Assembly (NCBI RefSeq): GCF_933775445.1
Contig: NC_065874.1
Location: forward strand, 30,884,501-30,948,500
Source of the DNA: Argentina anserina
Lineage: Eukaryota; Streptophyta; Magnoliopsida; Rosales; Rosaceae
DNA length: 64,000 nt
Direction of reading: 5' to 3'
The position numbers and the translations under genes are program-made. Shown here in pieces: positions 21,699-31,885 of the stretch. Within the stretch, counting starts at the first letter, position 1, and the number at the start of each line of letters is the position of its first letter. The notes below the pieces were generated by a model. That model saw only the letters and a list, made by a program, of their open reading frames with translations. It made no database searches and had not been told where the DNA came from.

Positions 21699-22615
21699 AT
21701 ACGGTTTGTGAAGAGTTAGGACGTCTCACTAATGGTATGAGTACCGTGTAAATGGTTTCATCTGCGAGAATGATAGCTCAAACCAACCATTTACACTATT
21801 TTGTCCGGTGTAGCTAGAACTACTATGTATACGTATAGTACGTACATCTATAGGAATCTGGCCATGGTTAGGTCGTAATTACAAATTGACTTAGCTTGAT
21901 TCCATCTACGTAGATGAATCGAATCAAGAGATAATAAGGCCAATTTGTGGATTCAATGTGAAACTAAAAACAATCTTATCCTCCCGTCTCAATTAAAATA
22001 TTGATGTAGCAAGTGAGTTAGCTTTCAGTCTTTCACTGCTTCATGCAATTAAGCAACAATTTAATTAATGACAGAAATGAAACCCGTCGAAATTAAAAAG
22101 AGTTGGCTGATATTTTGGTGTAACTAGGTAAGCGTGGAACACGATTGAGTTTGTCGTTTAGTTTGGATGGCATATTTCAAAGCCTGCAGTAGATGGGACG
22201 AATAGAAGTTCTGATTTCTGAAGGTGCTAATCCAATGTGGAATCAATGTTGGTAGTCACTAATCAAAAGTTAAAAAGAATAAGCTAATTAAGATGAGATA
22301 AGCATTCGATTACAAAACTAATTAACTAATGTGTAAAGTGTGCAACATCTTTATCCGACGAGATAAAAAGGAAGGAAATGCACTGATGGTTAAGATACTG
22401 TTGGTTAATTAATCTCAGTTATCGTTACCTTGTGAGGATGAAGATGAGTTCAATTGTTTACTGCCAAGTATGACCAAGGGCTCCTAACCCTACGCATGAA
22501 CGATGAACCTTTACTCCCAACAAAAGAAGGAATAACGACAATCGATCAGAAAAAAAAAAGTTTCAGAAATAAGCAGGTGCATTTGAGACAGGTGATGCTA
22601 TATATGTGCTTCAAC
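21699..22615. other. Region downstream of the truncated LTR
   Basis: The first 100 bases (GTTTGTGAAGAGTTAGGACG and onward) are probably untranslated leader of the truncated element. Beyond that no gag or pol similarity or host gene is seen. Confidence 0.4.
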
Positions 22616-22620
22616 TTCTG

Positions 22621-22726
22621 CAATATCAAGACCACCATGAAGATTTTCGGAACCCCTCCATTGTTTTCCATTGCAAAGAGAAACAATTGAGGGGTTCCAA
22701 AAATCCTCACGATGATCTTGATATTG
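22621..22726 (-). other. Candidate RNA hairpin (possible MIR-like locus)
   Basis: The arms 22621-22666 and 22681-22726 are inverted repeats of 46 bp with a 14-base loop. Six positions differ. Five of the six are transitions that would be C-A mismatches in plus-strand RNA but G-U pairs in minus-strand RNA. The minus-strand transcript would therefore have 40 Watson-Crick pairs, 5 wobbles and one mismatch. A third copy of the core (CAATGGAGGGGTTCCG at 22733-22748) is perfectly complementary to 22649-22664 and could pair with the left arm instead. This is the look of a young microRNA or inverted-duplication locus, but expression and a target are unknown. Confidence 0.45.
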
Positions 22727-22876
22727 TACACCCAATGGAGGGGTTCCGTTGCCAAAACCACCAGAACTGAGATCAAAATTGTTCGCATATTCCACATTTT
22801 GCCCGAGTTTAATTGCCTCGATGGACTAAATGGGGAAATGCTTGATATCATTTGCACTCTATGCAAAACTCTAACA

Positions 22877-23338
22877 GGTTACGGGAGTTGAATCTGGGGA
22901 CCTAATCTCGTAGCCTTGTATTCCTATGTGTCAGCTCAATGAGACATGCAAATAACACAAGTCAAAGTCAAAGGTCCTGTGGTGCGCCGGTCTTTGACCC
23001 TCCGAAGCTTAAGTTAGAGTCCAGTTCAAAAGAAGTTCGAGAGTTAAGAACTTAGGAATACGTTACTTCTTTTAGGTGGTTTTGGCAGCTTATTTATAGG
23101 TGCATTATAAAATGTGTCTAGCTCTTCCTTCAATATGGGAATGTGCGCCAGCACATAGCGTTTGTCATTTGGGCGAGCCACCGTAAGTGGCGTTAATGGT
23201 GATACATGTGCGTGCAGTGAGGCTACCGGACCAGATTGCCCACCAGCTAGGCTCGCTAGGGTTCTGGCCACCGGTCCGACGGCCAAAATAGGAGGATATT
23301 AAGCCGGAGATCACCCCATTAAGGGGGTGGTGTTAACA
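22877..23338 (-). repeat. 3' LTR of the nested Gypsy element
   Basis: This 462-bp LTR is a direct repeat of 38821-39283, at roughly 85-90% identity by eye. It carries a minus-strand TATA box (TATAAATA at 23098-23091) and a terminal GTGTTAACA. The expected outer TG/CA end is altered (GGTTACGGG in place of TGTTATGGG). The bases just outside (CTAAC, 22871-22875) match four of five bases beyond the other LTR (CCAAC, 39284-39288), a possible worn 5-bp target duplication if one extra base was gained at the junction. Confidence 0.9.
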
Positions 23339-24000
23339 AGTCCCCAGTCGAGGAGATTCCTTGGGTGGAGAGTTTCATATCTTCATCTTCAGCGCAAATG
23401 TCCCAATTTAAATTACTCGGGACTCGGGCCCGCCAATAGGTGCTGACCGTATGAAGCACCCACGGATCTGGTCAAGGACCTCCACATCTGACGCATGGGT
23501 TAACCAGGTGTGCGAGCTTCGCGACCTGGAGTATGTTCTAGGACCTAAAGAGTGGCCGAGATCTCAATGTTAGATGAGGGTTAACTAACAAACACAGTTA
23601 GGCGTGTGGGTTAACTAACATGCTCGGAGCATCCCTGCACCTGAAGAGTGACCTAGGATCTCGGGTTTAGGCTCATGGGTTAACTAACACGCTCGAAGCA
23701 TCCATAGATCTGGAGAGTGGCCCGGGTAGGCGATTTACTTTAATCCAGAGTAACATGGCGAGTCCCTGAAGTCTCCAGTCAAGGAATGTTCCCCGTTGCA
23801 ACGATCGAAACCGCCCAGAGCGAGTGGCCAACCCGCCCTGGAGGTCAGGACAATTAATGCAGGGAACAAGCGTGAGTCATTCGAAGAAGCGAACCGACGG
23901 TGATGTCAGCAGCAATGATGGCGTATGTGGGAAGGTGAAGGAGCAGGTTTTTTACTGGTTAAAACACGCATGTGGGGCGCGTCTAATGGGTAACTAAGGC
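23339..24000. other. Gypsy 3' untranslated region
   Basis: This is internal Gypsy sequence between the 3' LTR and the antisense ORF. The motif ..GGGTTAACTAACA..GCTCG..GCATCC recurs at about 23580-23715 (for example TGGGTTAACTAACA at 23608 and 23674), a short tandem-like repeat of about 65 bp. There is no coding evidence. The minus-strand sequence next to the LTR (CGACTGGGGACT) is the likely polypurine-tract position. Confidence 0.55.
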
Positions 24001-24082
24001 GGTTTTATGGTTAGTGGGGAACGTGGCGTCTATCCGATGATTATGGGTTGTTTGTGTCGACGGCCAGGATCAGGCCGAGCGG

Positions 24083-24090
24083 CTATATAT
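24083..24090 (+). promoter_or_regulatory. Candidate TATA box for the antisense ORF of the Gypsy element
   Basis: CTATATATAGAGGG on the + strand is followed by a purine-rich leader (24135-24170). It sits ahead of the antisense coiled-coil ORF and points away from the 3' LTR, so the antisense ORF could have its own promoter independent of the LTR. This is inferred from sequence alone. Confidence 0.45.
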
Positions 24091-24539
24091 AGAGGGAAAG
24101 TGAATTGTATTCTTGTTTCACATTTGCAGAAAATTGTTAGAGAGCGCATAAGAAAGAAGAGAGAAAGAGAAGAATATCCCGGTGATTGTGATCATAAGAG
24201 AGTAAAGTTTTCAGCGTTTGCAACCACGGGAATCACTACTTCAGTTCCACCACAACCTCCAGATCTATTTTCCCGGTTTCATTTGTTTTTTTGTTTAGGA
24301 TAGGATTAATGGGCATGGGCTAATCTGTGTTGGTGTGGGAGTTGTAGCGAATGAGAAAATTGGCTAGGGTTGTTGGGAATTGTGGATATGAGGACTCATA
24401 CTTGGATCTGCCGGAGCAGACTGTGAGGTGGAGAGAAGGCGATTCCGGATCGTTGTCCCATATGAACGATGCGGGGTCGTCAAGTAATCCGCTCGGTATT
24501 TTGTTGCAGGGTATCAAGATGGCTGAGAGAAGGGAAAGG

Positions 24540-25102
24540 AGGTGGCTGAGAGACGATTAGGAACTGGCGAACATCCGAGAGGCATATCATATCGTGGCGG
24601 ATCTCAGTCTGAGGTCGTTGGCCGATATGGAGTTGTTCCACATGCCGCCGGAGGGAGCGTGTTGTATTACAGAGCAAGCGTTGTCGTACGGGCTGACACT
24701 CTCGATGATGTTTGGCGTCCAGTACCTTTTGTCCTGCCTGAACATTTCCCCGGGGTAGATCACGCCCAACATGTGGATGCAACTATTTAGGAGCATAATG
24801 GTATTTCGAGCGTTGAGGTAAAAGAAACCGTGCTGGCGGGAGTTCCTAGCATGATGGTCGTTGCAGTACTCCCCAAAATGGGAGAGCGGAGGGTGCATCA
24901 GGATGGCTCCTCGGGGAAAAAATTACGCTCGTTGGTGTTCGAGCCCCCAAGCTCCACCCCAACCAACAGGCGGGACCTGGCGTTCGTAGTGTAGTGGCTG
25001 TGGCAGGATGAGACGTCAATTTTCCAGGTCCCGGGGACTTTCCAGGCTCTCAGTAAGTTTATTTTTTGTGTGGAGTATGTTGCCTAGTATTAAGTATCAT
25101 AC
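24540..25102 (+). pseudogene. Antisense ORF of the Gypsy element, N-terminal part
   Basis: Reading the + strand in one frame from about 24560 gives ELANIREAYHIVADLSLRSL, then MPPEGACCITEQALSYGLTL, NISPG, a stop near 24757, then NMWMQL..IMVFRAL, KPCWREFLA and KNYARWCSSPQAPP. This resembles the conserved N-terminal region of plant proteins annotated as putative gypsy-type transposon or transposase_28-like proteins (helical fold with 'PF.LS..LNISPGQ..PN.W'). Several stops break it. It is cut at 25103-25105 by the CACTA insertion and continues after 29253. It is encoded against the direction of gag-pol. Function in living elements is not established. Confidence 0.6.
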
Positions 25103-25105
25103 TCG

Positions 25106-28100
25106 CACTAGGCCAAAAATCAAGGTTGACAATGGTTTTTGAATATTGTCTGATATATAGGTGTACCATTGTCTATTAAACAATTGTCTATTACATGGTT
25201 CAAACAATGCACAAAAAACATTTTCTAAACTCAACTCAGACAATTGACATGGTTAAAAGAGTCATTGTCTAATCATCAGAATAGACAATGCTTTTTGATA
25301 AAAGAGCATTGTAATTATTATCAGAAAATTCTTTTATATTAATGTCGACAATTGTTTTTCACATTTTGACTATTGTATGTAGTTTCATCAGACAATAGTT
25401 TTATTTTCATTTGGTCCATGGAACAATGCTTTTTAGTTTTCTTATTTGTGAATACTATTGTTTATCTTTCATACATAGATAATGGTTATGGTTCATATTC
25501 ACAATAAAGTTGTCTAATTGAAAGTGAAGACAAAAATCAATTTGTTTCTAATAATCAAGCCAATTTAATTCAATTACATTATCATAATCAATTAATTCAA
25601 TTACATCATCTCATTTGTATCAGTTGCACAATAAGCCAATTGGCAGGGATATCCCAACCTTTGATATTGTCTAATTGAGGAGAAAAAAATTCTAGAAGTA
25701 ATAAGTAACTAGCACTAGTAAACGACCAAAAATCACTATGCTCCGGCAGATAGAAGACCTTCATTACCTATGTCCTGCTTTTTTTTTCAACGACTCAATT
25801 GAATCTCCTGCAAAACCAAAGTCGGAGGAACATAAATGAGTCTAGTATACATGTCCTCAAACTATAGAATATAAGATGTTATCATATAAATCGATTGATC
25901 ATTGCTTATTTACCTCCTTCCCTAAAAGAAAATGCTGCCCTAAATGAATCTGGACCCCAATTGATAAGTTCTATAAGGTGACATAACCGTTATAATGAAG
26001 AATATGACTACAATGAATGAAAATAAAGATTTGGATAATACCTATCATATATATCATTTGATGGTTGGTAAGGCTTATTCCTTAGTCATATTTGTCAGGG
26101 GCGGATGCACTCAGTGGGCTCTATAGGCTTAAGCCTAGACGAAAACTGTCATCATATATTACTCATTATATGCGCCCACTAGCATAATGTCTGAGGCAGA
26201 CCAGTTGGTTAATTCTCTCCACATGTAAACCTGAGGTCCCAAGTTCGATCATGGTCTTTATTTTTTAAACCATTATACTTTTCTTTCTCCTCTCTGTTTT
26301 TTCTCCTTTGTTTAATTTCCTCTCTTTTTCATTTCTTAAAGTTTTTTATTCCTATTTTGTTAATATTTTTTGCTTTCTTTCATATATTTTCTTCCTTTTG
26401 TTTTCTCCATCTAAGGTATAGTGATGATTACCATATATATTCATAATTTTGGATTTTAAATTTATCATCTTAATAAAAAAATCATACAAATGTTATTGGA
26501 AAACAAACTCTCAATTAGCCTAGACAAGACTTATTTCTTAGATCCGCCACTAATCTCTGCTCCATTGCCCCATTTGACACATTTCACTACATCATGCATG
26601 TAGAAAAAGATCTAATTCGCATAAGTACATTGTTTATGTTTTAACTTCACAACAAATGGACTAAATAGACTTGCATCCTACCATGGTTCTAAAGTTTAGG
26701 AATTACAATCTTCTAATAATTGTGTAATATATATAAACCATAACGTATATAATCAAAGATATAAGACCAAAGTTATTAACAATCCAATTTCTGAATTACA
26801 GAAATAAACTATATCTCACAAAGATAATGCAAGTAAAATATACAGATGCATAGACTGATAGGCGCACTCAATTTATTATCAAACAATACAATGGTTACCC
26901 AAGTTCATTATGGATTAGACCATTTAGAGAAACATAAGCAAAAAAAACTAATATCACGACATTGAAACATATGATCTGAGTTGGTCACATACATTTAAAC
27001 CCTTGAGCATATGCAAAACATTAGATGGATGAAAATGAGATTTATGAACTCTGCAAATGCACAAAAGAAGTACTAAATCAGTTTCATCACACAAAACATA
27101 TGTCACATATGTCAAAAGAAATTGAGGAAATAAAGGTTGAATGAACCATCAAGACCAACATTGTATCTTGTTGTAATAAGACAGGTTAGAAAGAAGGTTA
27201 AGATCACAAGGGACAACTATACATGTAGAGAGAATGAGCTTTCATATTGTCTTGATTGTTACCTTCTCCATCTACATGGATGCTTCCACCTTCAAGAATC
27301 ATGGAATGTGGAAACCTTAGAATCTTCCCTTAGTTGCAAGGATCTGTAGATTATATAAGTGTTAGTAAAACATTAGTGTCTCATAATCACAAATTAAGCA
27401 AACATCCTATAAATCAAAATAAGTTCTGAAATGAAATTGAGAAAATCAAACCATACGATGTCTAACACATCAAATCCACTATGCAATGTGACTATGTGAG
27501 TAGTATTGTCAATCTAACAGTCAGAATGCCATACCTTCATGAACAAATTCCCATCAATCCACTTCCTAGATGTTCAACAAATTTAACCTGATCAAAAAAT
27601 TACACTCTTGACTCAGATTTTTAAAACATCAACCACATTAAGTAGATATAAACTACAAGTTTCATTCTTTCTATCTTTTCACAATACATGAGCCTCAACT
27701 ATCAAAACAATAGGATGATCATATTGTGAAAATTCAATCTAAAGCTCATAATAAACAAACAACAAATGTTAGTTATGAGAAACTATAGAGATGCAATGTT
27801 AAATATTCTACATTCTCAAAATTGAAGACATTGTGTAGGGTAAAGGCACAGTCTAAGTTGCTTGCGGTTTAAGAGTGATAACTAGCTAATAGATTTTGAA
27901 AGAGTGATGTTGTTTCTGATCCCCTTGACTACAGTTAAGTATCTTATATCTGGTACTAATGAAAATCATAACATTAGCTACCTCTAGATTAATTCACATT
28001 TCTATTGTGTTCACATAACTTAACAGAGTACAAATGACAAATAAAAGTATGAGAAGAATGCTTGAGGCAACTCATCTTGGAAACCTTAAGAGCGTGCTTG

Positions 28101-29250
28101 TCCTTCTTAGACTGTCAAGCTCATGATCCTCTTCTCATATGGAGCGAAGCCAACAGTCTTTTTTAGGTTCCTCACAAAGTGAATCCTTTTAGTCGTTATC
28201 AACAAACAAAAAAACCTCATACCCAAAACATGACAACGCAATTCAATAAACAAAACCCAATATACAAATCAAAGAAACAACAAAGATACAAAGTGAAACA
28301 AGCTATCAAATTTGGAATTACCCTTTTACGATTAGAAGGACGAGGAGCCAATTCTTTCTTGGCGGTACGTGGCCCTTGTTCAATCCGACGAAGAGCTTAG
28401 TCTTGGGCTGTGTCGACTCTACTTCTTGCAAACGAAACTCAGGCGAAGAGCCGATAGCGAGAGAATCAAAGGCTATCAAAGGCTATTTCTAGATCTATAG
28501 GAATCAAAGGCTAGGGTTTCAAATTGGAGGGAAAGCTGGTGTTGAGACCGCATAGCCGATAGCGAGGGAATCGAGTGAGAGGTGTCCCGGAAGAGAATGA
28601 ACTGTTGGGACGTAAGGCTTCTTGCCGAGACATGAGACTTACTGTCGGGACGCGAGGCTTGTAACTACTGTTTGGACGAGCTAATCGCCGAGAGAATGAT
28701 GGTGGGGTAGTGGAGTTTTGGACTGGTGAGAGAATGAAAGTGTTTTTGCATAGATCTGAATGGAAAGTGTTTGCCTAAATGGCCAAGTGTTAGGGTTGAA
28801 AAAAATGAGGGGGAAAAATGAAAGTGAGTCATGAATTCCCTCAAAAAGCTATGATTTCTTTTGCAATCGATTTGTTTTCAAAAACCATTGTTAGTTATAT
28901 ATTTGAAACAATCTGTGAAGATATCCCAAACACCCATTGTAAAAATATATTGTCTGAAACAATTCAAACAATGTTCCCAAAATAAATAAAACCATTGTTC
29001 AGAATCTGAGTACAGACAATAGATAATTTAAAATCATTTTCTTACACACAATTCTAGACAATATGATTTATGGTAAATATAAAACATTGTCTTATAAATA
29101 TCGAACAATGTCAAGAATAAAACATTGTCCGGACCAAATCTTAAGGCAATGCTTATTTTGAAACCATTGTCTGAAATCTCAGACAATGGTTTTTTTTTTT
29201 TGCCCTGCATTGTCTATTTACCATTGTTTATCCACTATTTTGTCCTAGTG
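25106..29250. mobile_element. Non-autonomous CACTA (En/Spm) DNA transposon
   Basis: A 4145-bp element with CACTAGGCCAAAA at the left end and its complement TTTTGTCCTAGTG at the right, flanked by a perfect TCG target duplication. The subterminal 300-400 bp at each end are packed with short motifs of the type GACAATGG or CATTGTCT in both orientations: left at 25128, 25152, 25167, 25185, 25250, 25264, 25281 and onward; right at about 28895-29230. Such arrays are the transposase-binding subterminal repeats of CACTA elements. No transposase ORF is present. The longest frames are around 70 codons, so mobility would depend on an enzyme supplied elsewhere. It is inserted in the antisense ORF of the Gypsy element and is therefore younger than it. 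Confidence 0.93.
26093..26553. mobile_element. Possible small element inside the CACTA transposon
   Basis: The left side reads CAGGGGCGGATGCACT and the right side, inverted, reads TTAGTGGCGGATCTAAG. Nearby AAGCCTAGAC and GCCTAGACAAG recur at both sides (26140 and 26519). The GGGGCGGA start is common in plant hAT-type non-autonomous elements. Inside, at 26185-26255, a segment with AGTTGGTTAA and CCCAAGTTCGATC resembles tRNA-like A and B boxes, as in SINEs. Target duplications could not be found, so boundaries and class are uncertain. Confidence 0.4.
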
Positions 29251-29253
29251 TCG

Positions 29254-30765
29254 TAATTTATCAAAGTTTCAGCTACCAGTGTCGATCCACACCGAGTTGT
29301 CGTCGTTGATGGAGAAACCATTGATGAGGTGTATGCTCGCCTTTAAGGAGCAGGCAGATGGGTCAGTCTACCATTGGTGCTAAATAGGCGTGTACCAAGC
29401 GTACGACGTCGTCAAATCACCGGTAAGTGAATGGTTCGAGCCATTGTTAAGTTTTTCTGTGGTGAGAGTTTAACAAGTGTTTATTGCAGCGACGGTAGAG
29501 ATCAAGTTGCTGGAGAGGAAAAAGCTTGGGCTGTATGACAAGATGATGGACGAGGAGATGATCCAGGGGATCGAGGACGTCGTCTGAGAGTAGGGTCCGA
29601 ATGACGTGGATGTGAAGGCGAGACATGACTTTCCCGTGGTGCCAGGGAAACTAAAGGAAGACATCTACCCCATATCGCTAACCCTGAAACAGTATAAAGT
29701 ACTCCCGGCCGAGGTGGTGGCGTACTGGGGTGTGGCGCGGGATAGAAATCCAATGAATGGCCCGGAGGAGGGTGTGGCGACTGATGGTCACCCGGAAGAA
29801 GAGGTGGTGATGGTGACTGATAATTTGGAGGTGGAGACGGAGCAGCTCGACGAGGGGTTGGTAATTCAATGAGTCGTGCCGAAGGATGTGGGGCATCCCA
29901 GAGCCACAAGCCGAGGCATCGACCTTGCCAGCCTTGGCGGAGGAGGTGGGCGTCGGGCCGGTGGTAGTTGGGACACAGGCACGGGAGCGGGTGGTCGAAG
30001 GAAGCTAGTGCACAAGAGGAGCTGAAGTGATAGGGACCTTAACGGAGAGCCAAGAGTTTGAGGTCCTCGAGCGGCGAGACTCTAGCCGGGGTCATGGCTG
30101 AGATGGCCGAGGTGGGGGAGTTGGTGCCCCATCTGAAGAGGATGGTCGGGCATATGAGGCACAAGTGTCAAGGGCCAATGATCTGGCATAGCGAGGATGT
30201 CTGGCTGAACTTTCACGATGTGGAGAAGAGACTCACCCGGGTAAGCATGTTTTACGTTTTTAAACTTTATGGAATCATTTTGTTAAGTTATGCCGTATTC
30301 AAGTCTAACAGGGTCCTTTGCAGGTAACGGCCAAAGTTCACGACACCCGAGACTTCCTGGAGGCCCGATATCAAATGAAGGATGCCGAAGACGAATGGGT
30401 CGTCCAGGAGTATGTCGCGGCGAATGAGTCGCTCCTGGTGAGGGTGAATGAGCTTGAGGAACGAAAAGTGGTCAATACTGCCCGGACTAATGAGGCCAAT
30501 GGGGCGGTTGGGGAGCTGCATGTATAGCTCCATAAGAGCAAAAATTCGCTCACTGAGAGCGATGCCAGAGTTGTTGAGCTGGATGGGCTATTGGCGGAGA
30601 AAGAGAAGGAGCTGGTGAGGTTAAGGGAGAAAGAAAAGACATGGAACCAAGCGGCAACGACGTTGGAGGCCCGGAAGAAGGAGTGGAAAATGAAGTTGGA
30701 CGCAGAGTGGGCCCAAAAGCTGAGGCAGAAGCTGAAGGAGAAAGAGGCGGACCTCTCTTTGCGGG
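29254..30765 (+). pseudogene. Antisense ORF of the Gypsy element, middle coiled-coil part
   Basis: This continues the antisense ORF after the CACTA insertion. Readable pieces on the + strand include MAEMAEVGELVPHLKRMVGH (about 30094), WHSEDVWLNFHDVEKRLTRV (about 30184), an intron-like gap with CCGG|GTAAGC and TTGCAG|GTAACG (about 30240-30323), VTAKVHDTRDFLEARYQMKD (about 30324), and a long heptad-rich coil ending LDAEWAQKLRQKLKEKEADL (about 30695-30753). A long charged coiled coil is usual for this ORF class. The frame is stopped by the Cassandra element inserted at 30766. Minus-strand open frames of up to 138 codons over the same bases are shadows of the coil. Confidence 0.6.
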
Positions 30766-30869
30766 TGTAATATCCCACATCGGTCAACAGAGAGAGGGTG
30801 ATGTGACCTTATATGTACATGCCCACCTCCATCTAATATGAGGCCTTTTGGGGGCTCAATGACTTCAGA

Positions 30870-30955
30870 GGGGTTGGGAACTCCGAAGTTAAAATTGTTT
30901 AGGCTAGAGTAATCCCAGGATAGGTGACCCACTGAGAAGTTGCTCGTGAGCTCCC
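30870..30955 (+). other. 5S rRNA-derived segment in Cassandra 5' LTR
   Basis: The segment GGGTTGGGAACTCCGAAGTT, then AGAGTAATCCCAGGATAGGT, then GACCC..GAAGTTGCTCGTGAGC follows the order of the plant 5S rRNA gene, including the internal promoter region (A box, intermediate element and C box). It is a domesticated RNA polymerase III promoter, not a functional 5S gene. Confidence 0.88.
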
Positions 30956-31208
30956 AGAAATAAAACTGTGAGGGCTATGCCCAAAGCGGACAATATCGTG
31001 TTACGGAAAAGCATGTCCCGGGATGTGACAATTTGGTATCAGAGCCACTATGTCATGAGGTGCGAGTGTGCCGACAAGGACGTCGTACTCCCAACAGGGT
31101 GGATTATAATATCCCACATCGGCCAACAGAGAGGGAGTGATGTGACCTTATATGTACATGCCCACATTCATCTAACACGAGGCCTTTTGGGGTCTCATTG
31201 GCTTTGGA

Positions 31209-31295
31209 GGGGTTGGGAACTCCGAAGCTAAGCTTGCTCGGGCTAGAGCAATCCCAAGATGGGTGACCCACTAGAAAGTTGCTCGTGAGCTCCCA
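31209..31295 (+). other. 5S rRNA-derived segment in Cassandra 3' LTR
   Basis: The second copy keeps the 5S order more closely than the first: AACTCCGAAGCTAAGCTTGC, TCGGGCTAGAGCAATCCCAA and GATGGGTGACCCAC. The better match to 5S internal promoter boxes suggests that the first copy has drifted more. Confidence 0.88.
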
Positions 31296-31369
31296 TAAAC
31301 AAAACCATGAGGGCTATGACCAAAGAGAACAATATCTTGTTCCGGCGGAGCAGGTCCCGCTATGTGACA

Positions 31370-31885
31370 GCAGCGACAGGCGGCAGAGAAAGAGCATGTG
31401 GAGAAGCTAAAGAGGGAGAGGATGGTGGCGTTATAGCGGTCGAATGAGGCCTATTTAGAGTGGTGCAATGACGGGCGGCATGTTGGGTTCAATGACGGGC
31501 GCTAAGACTTCTTCGAGTTTGAAGTGGAGCGAGGTTTCATCAACCTTGAAGCAGCCCGAAGGAATCTACAGATTTCGGCCCCAGTGCAGGGGCAACATTC
31601 TCAAGTTGTGATGCCTCCCGTCGGGACCGTGACTAGTCCCTAGGTACTCGCACCCCAAAACATCCTGGCGCCCTCTATGCAGACTCGAAGTCCCGGAGTC
31701 AGCCGTGGACATGGGCAAACTCTAACCAAGTCTCTGACGCTGCCTCAGTACGCCCAGTCGAATACCTCCGTGTTAGACTCCAGGGCCCCGACATGAGCGA
31801 ATCCTCCAGCGGCATCGTCGGCGCCAAAAATGTCGTACGGTCGAGGGAAGAGGTGAAGTTGTCGGGTGATAGGGTAGCCATAGCT
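31370..31885 (+). pseudogene. Antisense ORF of the Gypsy element, C-terminal part
   Basis: After the Cassandra element the coil frame resumes (AAEKEHVEKLKRERMVAL) and leads into RNEAYLEW-like and FFEFEVERGFINLEAARRNL blocks, then a Pro/Ser-rich tail (about 31585-31800). The last open stretch ends before a poly-T tract at 31889. There are stops near 31434 and 31507. With the upstream pieces it makes an antisense ORF region several kilobases long before the insertions. Confidence 0.5.

Larger units (their letters stand above)
25103..29253. repeat. 3-bp target duplication (TCG) around the CACTA element
   Basis: TCG at 25103-25105 immediately precedes CACTA, and TCG at 29251-29253 immediately follows TAGTG. 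A 3-bp target duplication is the signature of CACTA (En/Spm) transposition, so the two ends belong to one insertion. Confidence 0.9.
30766..31369 (+). mobile_element. Cassandra TRIM retrotransposon (5S rRNA-bearing)
   Basis: A 604-bp element with two 265-bp LTRs, 30766-31030 and 31105-31369. Each begins T(G/A)TAATATCCCACATCGG and ends TATGTGACA or GATGTGACA. Right after the first LTR comes TTTGGTATCAGAGCC (31032-31046), complementary to initiator tRNA-Met, and a purine-rich CAACAGGGTGGA precedes the second LTR. Both LTRs carry a 5S rRNA-like segment. These are the defining features of Cassandra, a non-autonomous retrotransposon without proteins that is spread widely in vascular plants. It interrupts the antisense coiled-coil ORF. 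Flanking 5-mers (GCGGG and GCAGC) match at only three positions, so the target duplication is worn or absent. Confidence 0.95.

Noticed and set aside
22616..22866. Minus-strand 106-codon frame as a protein gene over the hairpin
   Set aside because: The frame arises from an inverted repeat and has no family features; hairpin geometry explains it better.
26185..26255. tRNA-like A/B box segment as an independent tRNA gene
   Set aside because: No acceptor or anticodon stem can be formed; it is more likely part of a small SINE-like or hAT-like insertion.
29502..29909. Minus-strand 135-codon Pro-rich frame
   Set aside because: It overlaps the antisense-ORF sequence of the Gypsy element and has only low-complexity Pro/Ser/His content.
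30371..30787. Minus-strand 138-codon frame opposite the coiled-coil ORF
   Set aside because: Ser/Phe/Leu-rich composition is the expected mirror of a Lys/Glu coiled coil; no independent evidence.
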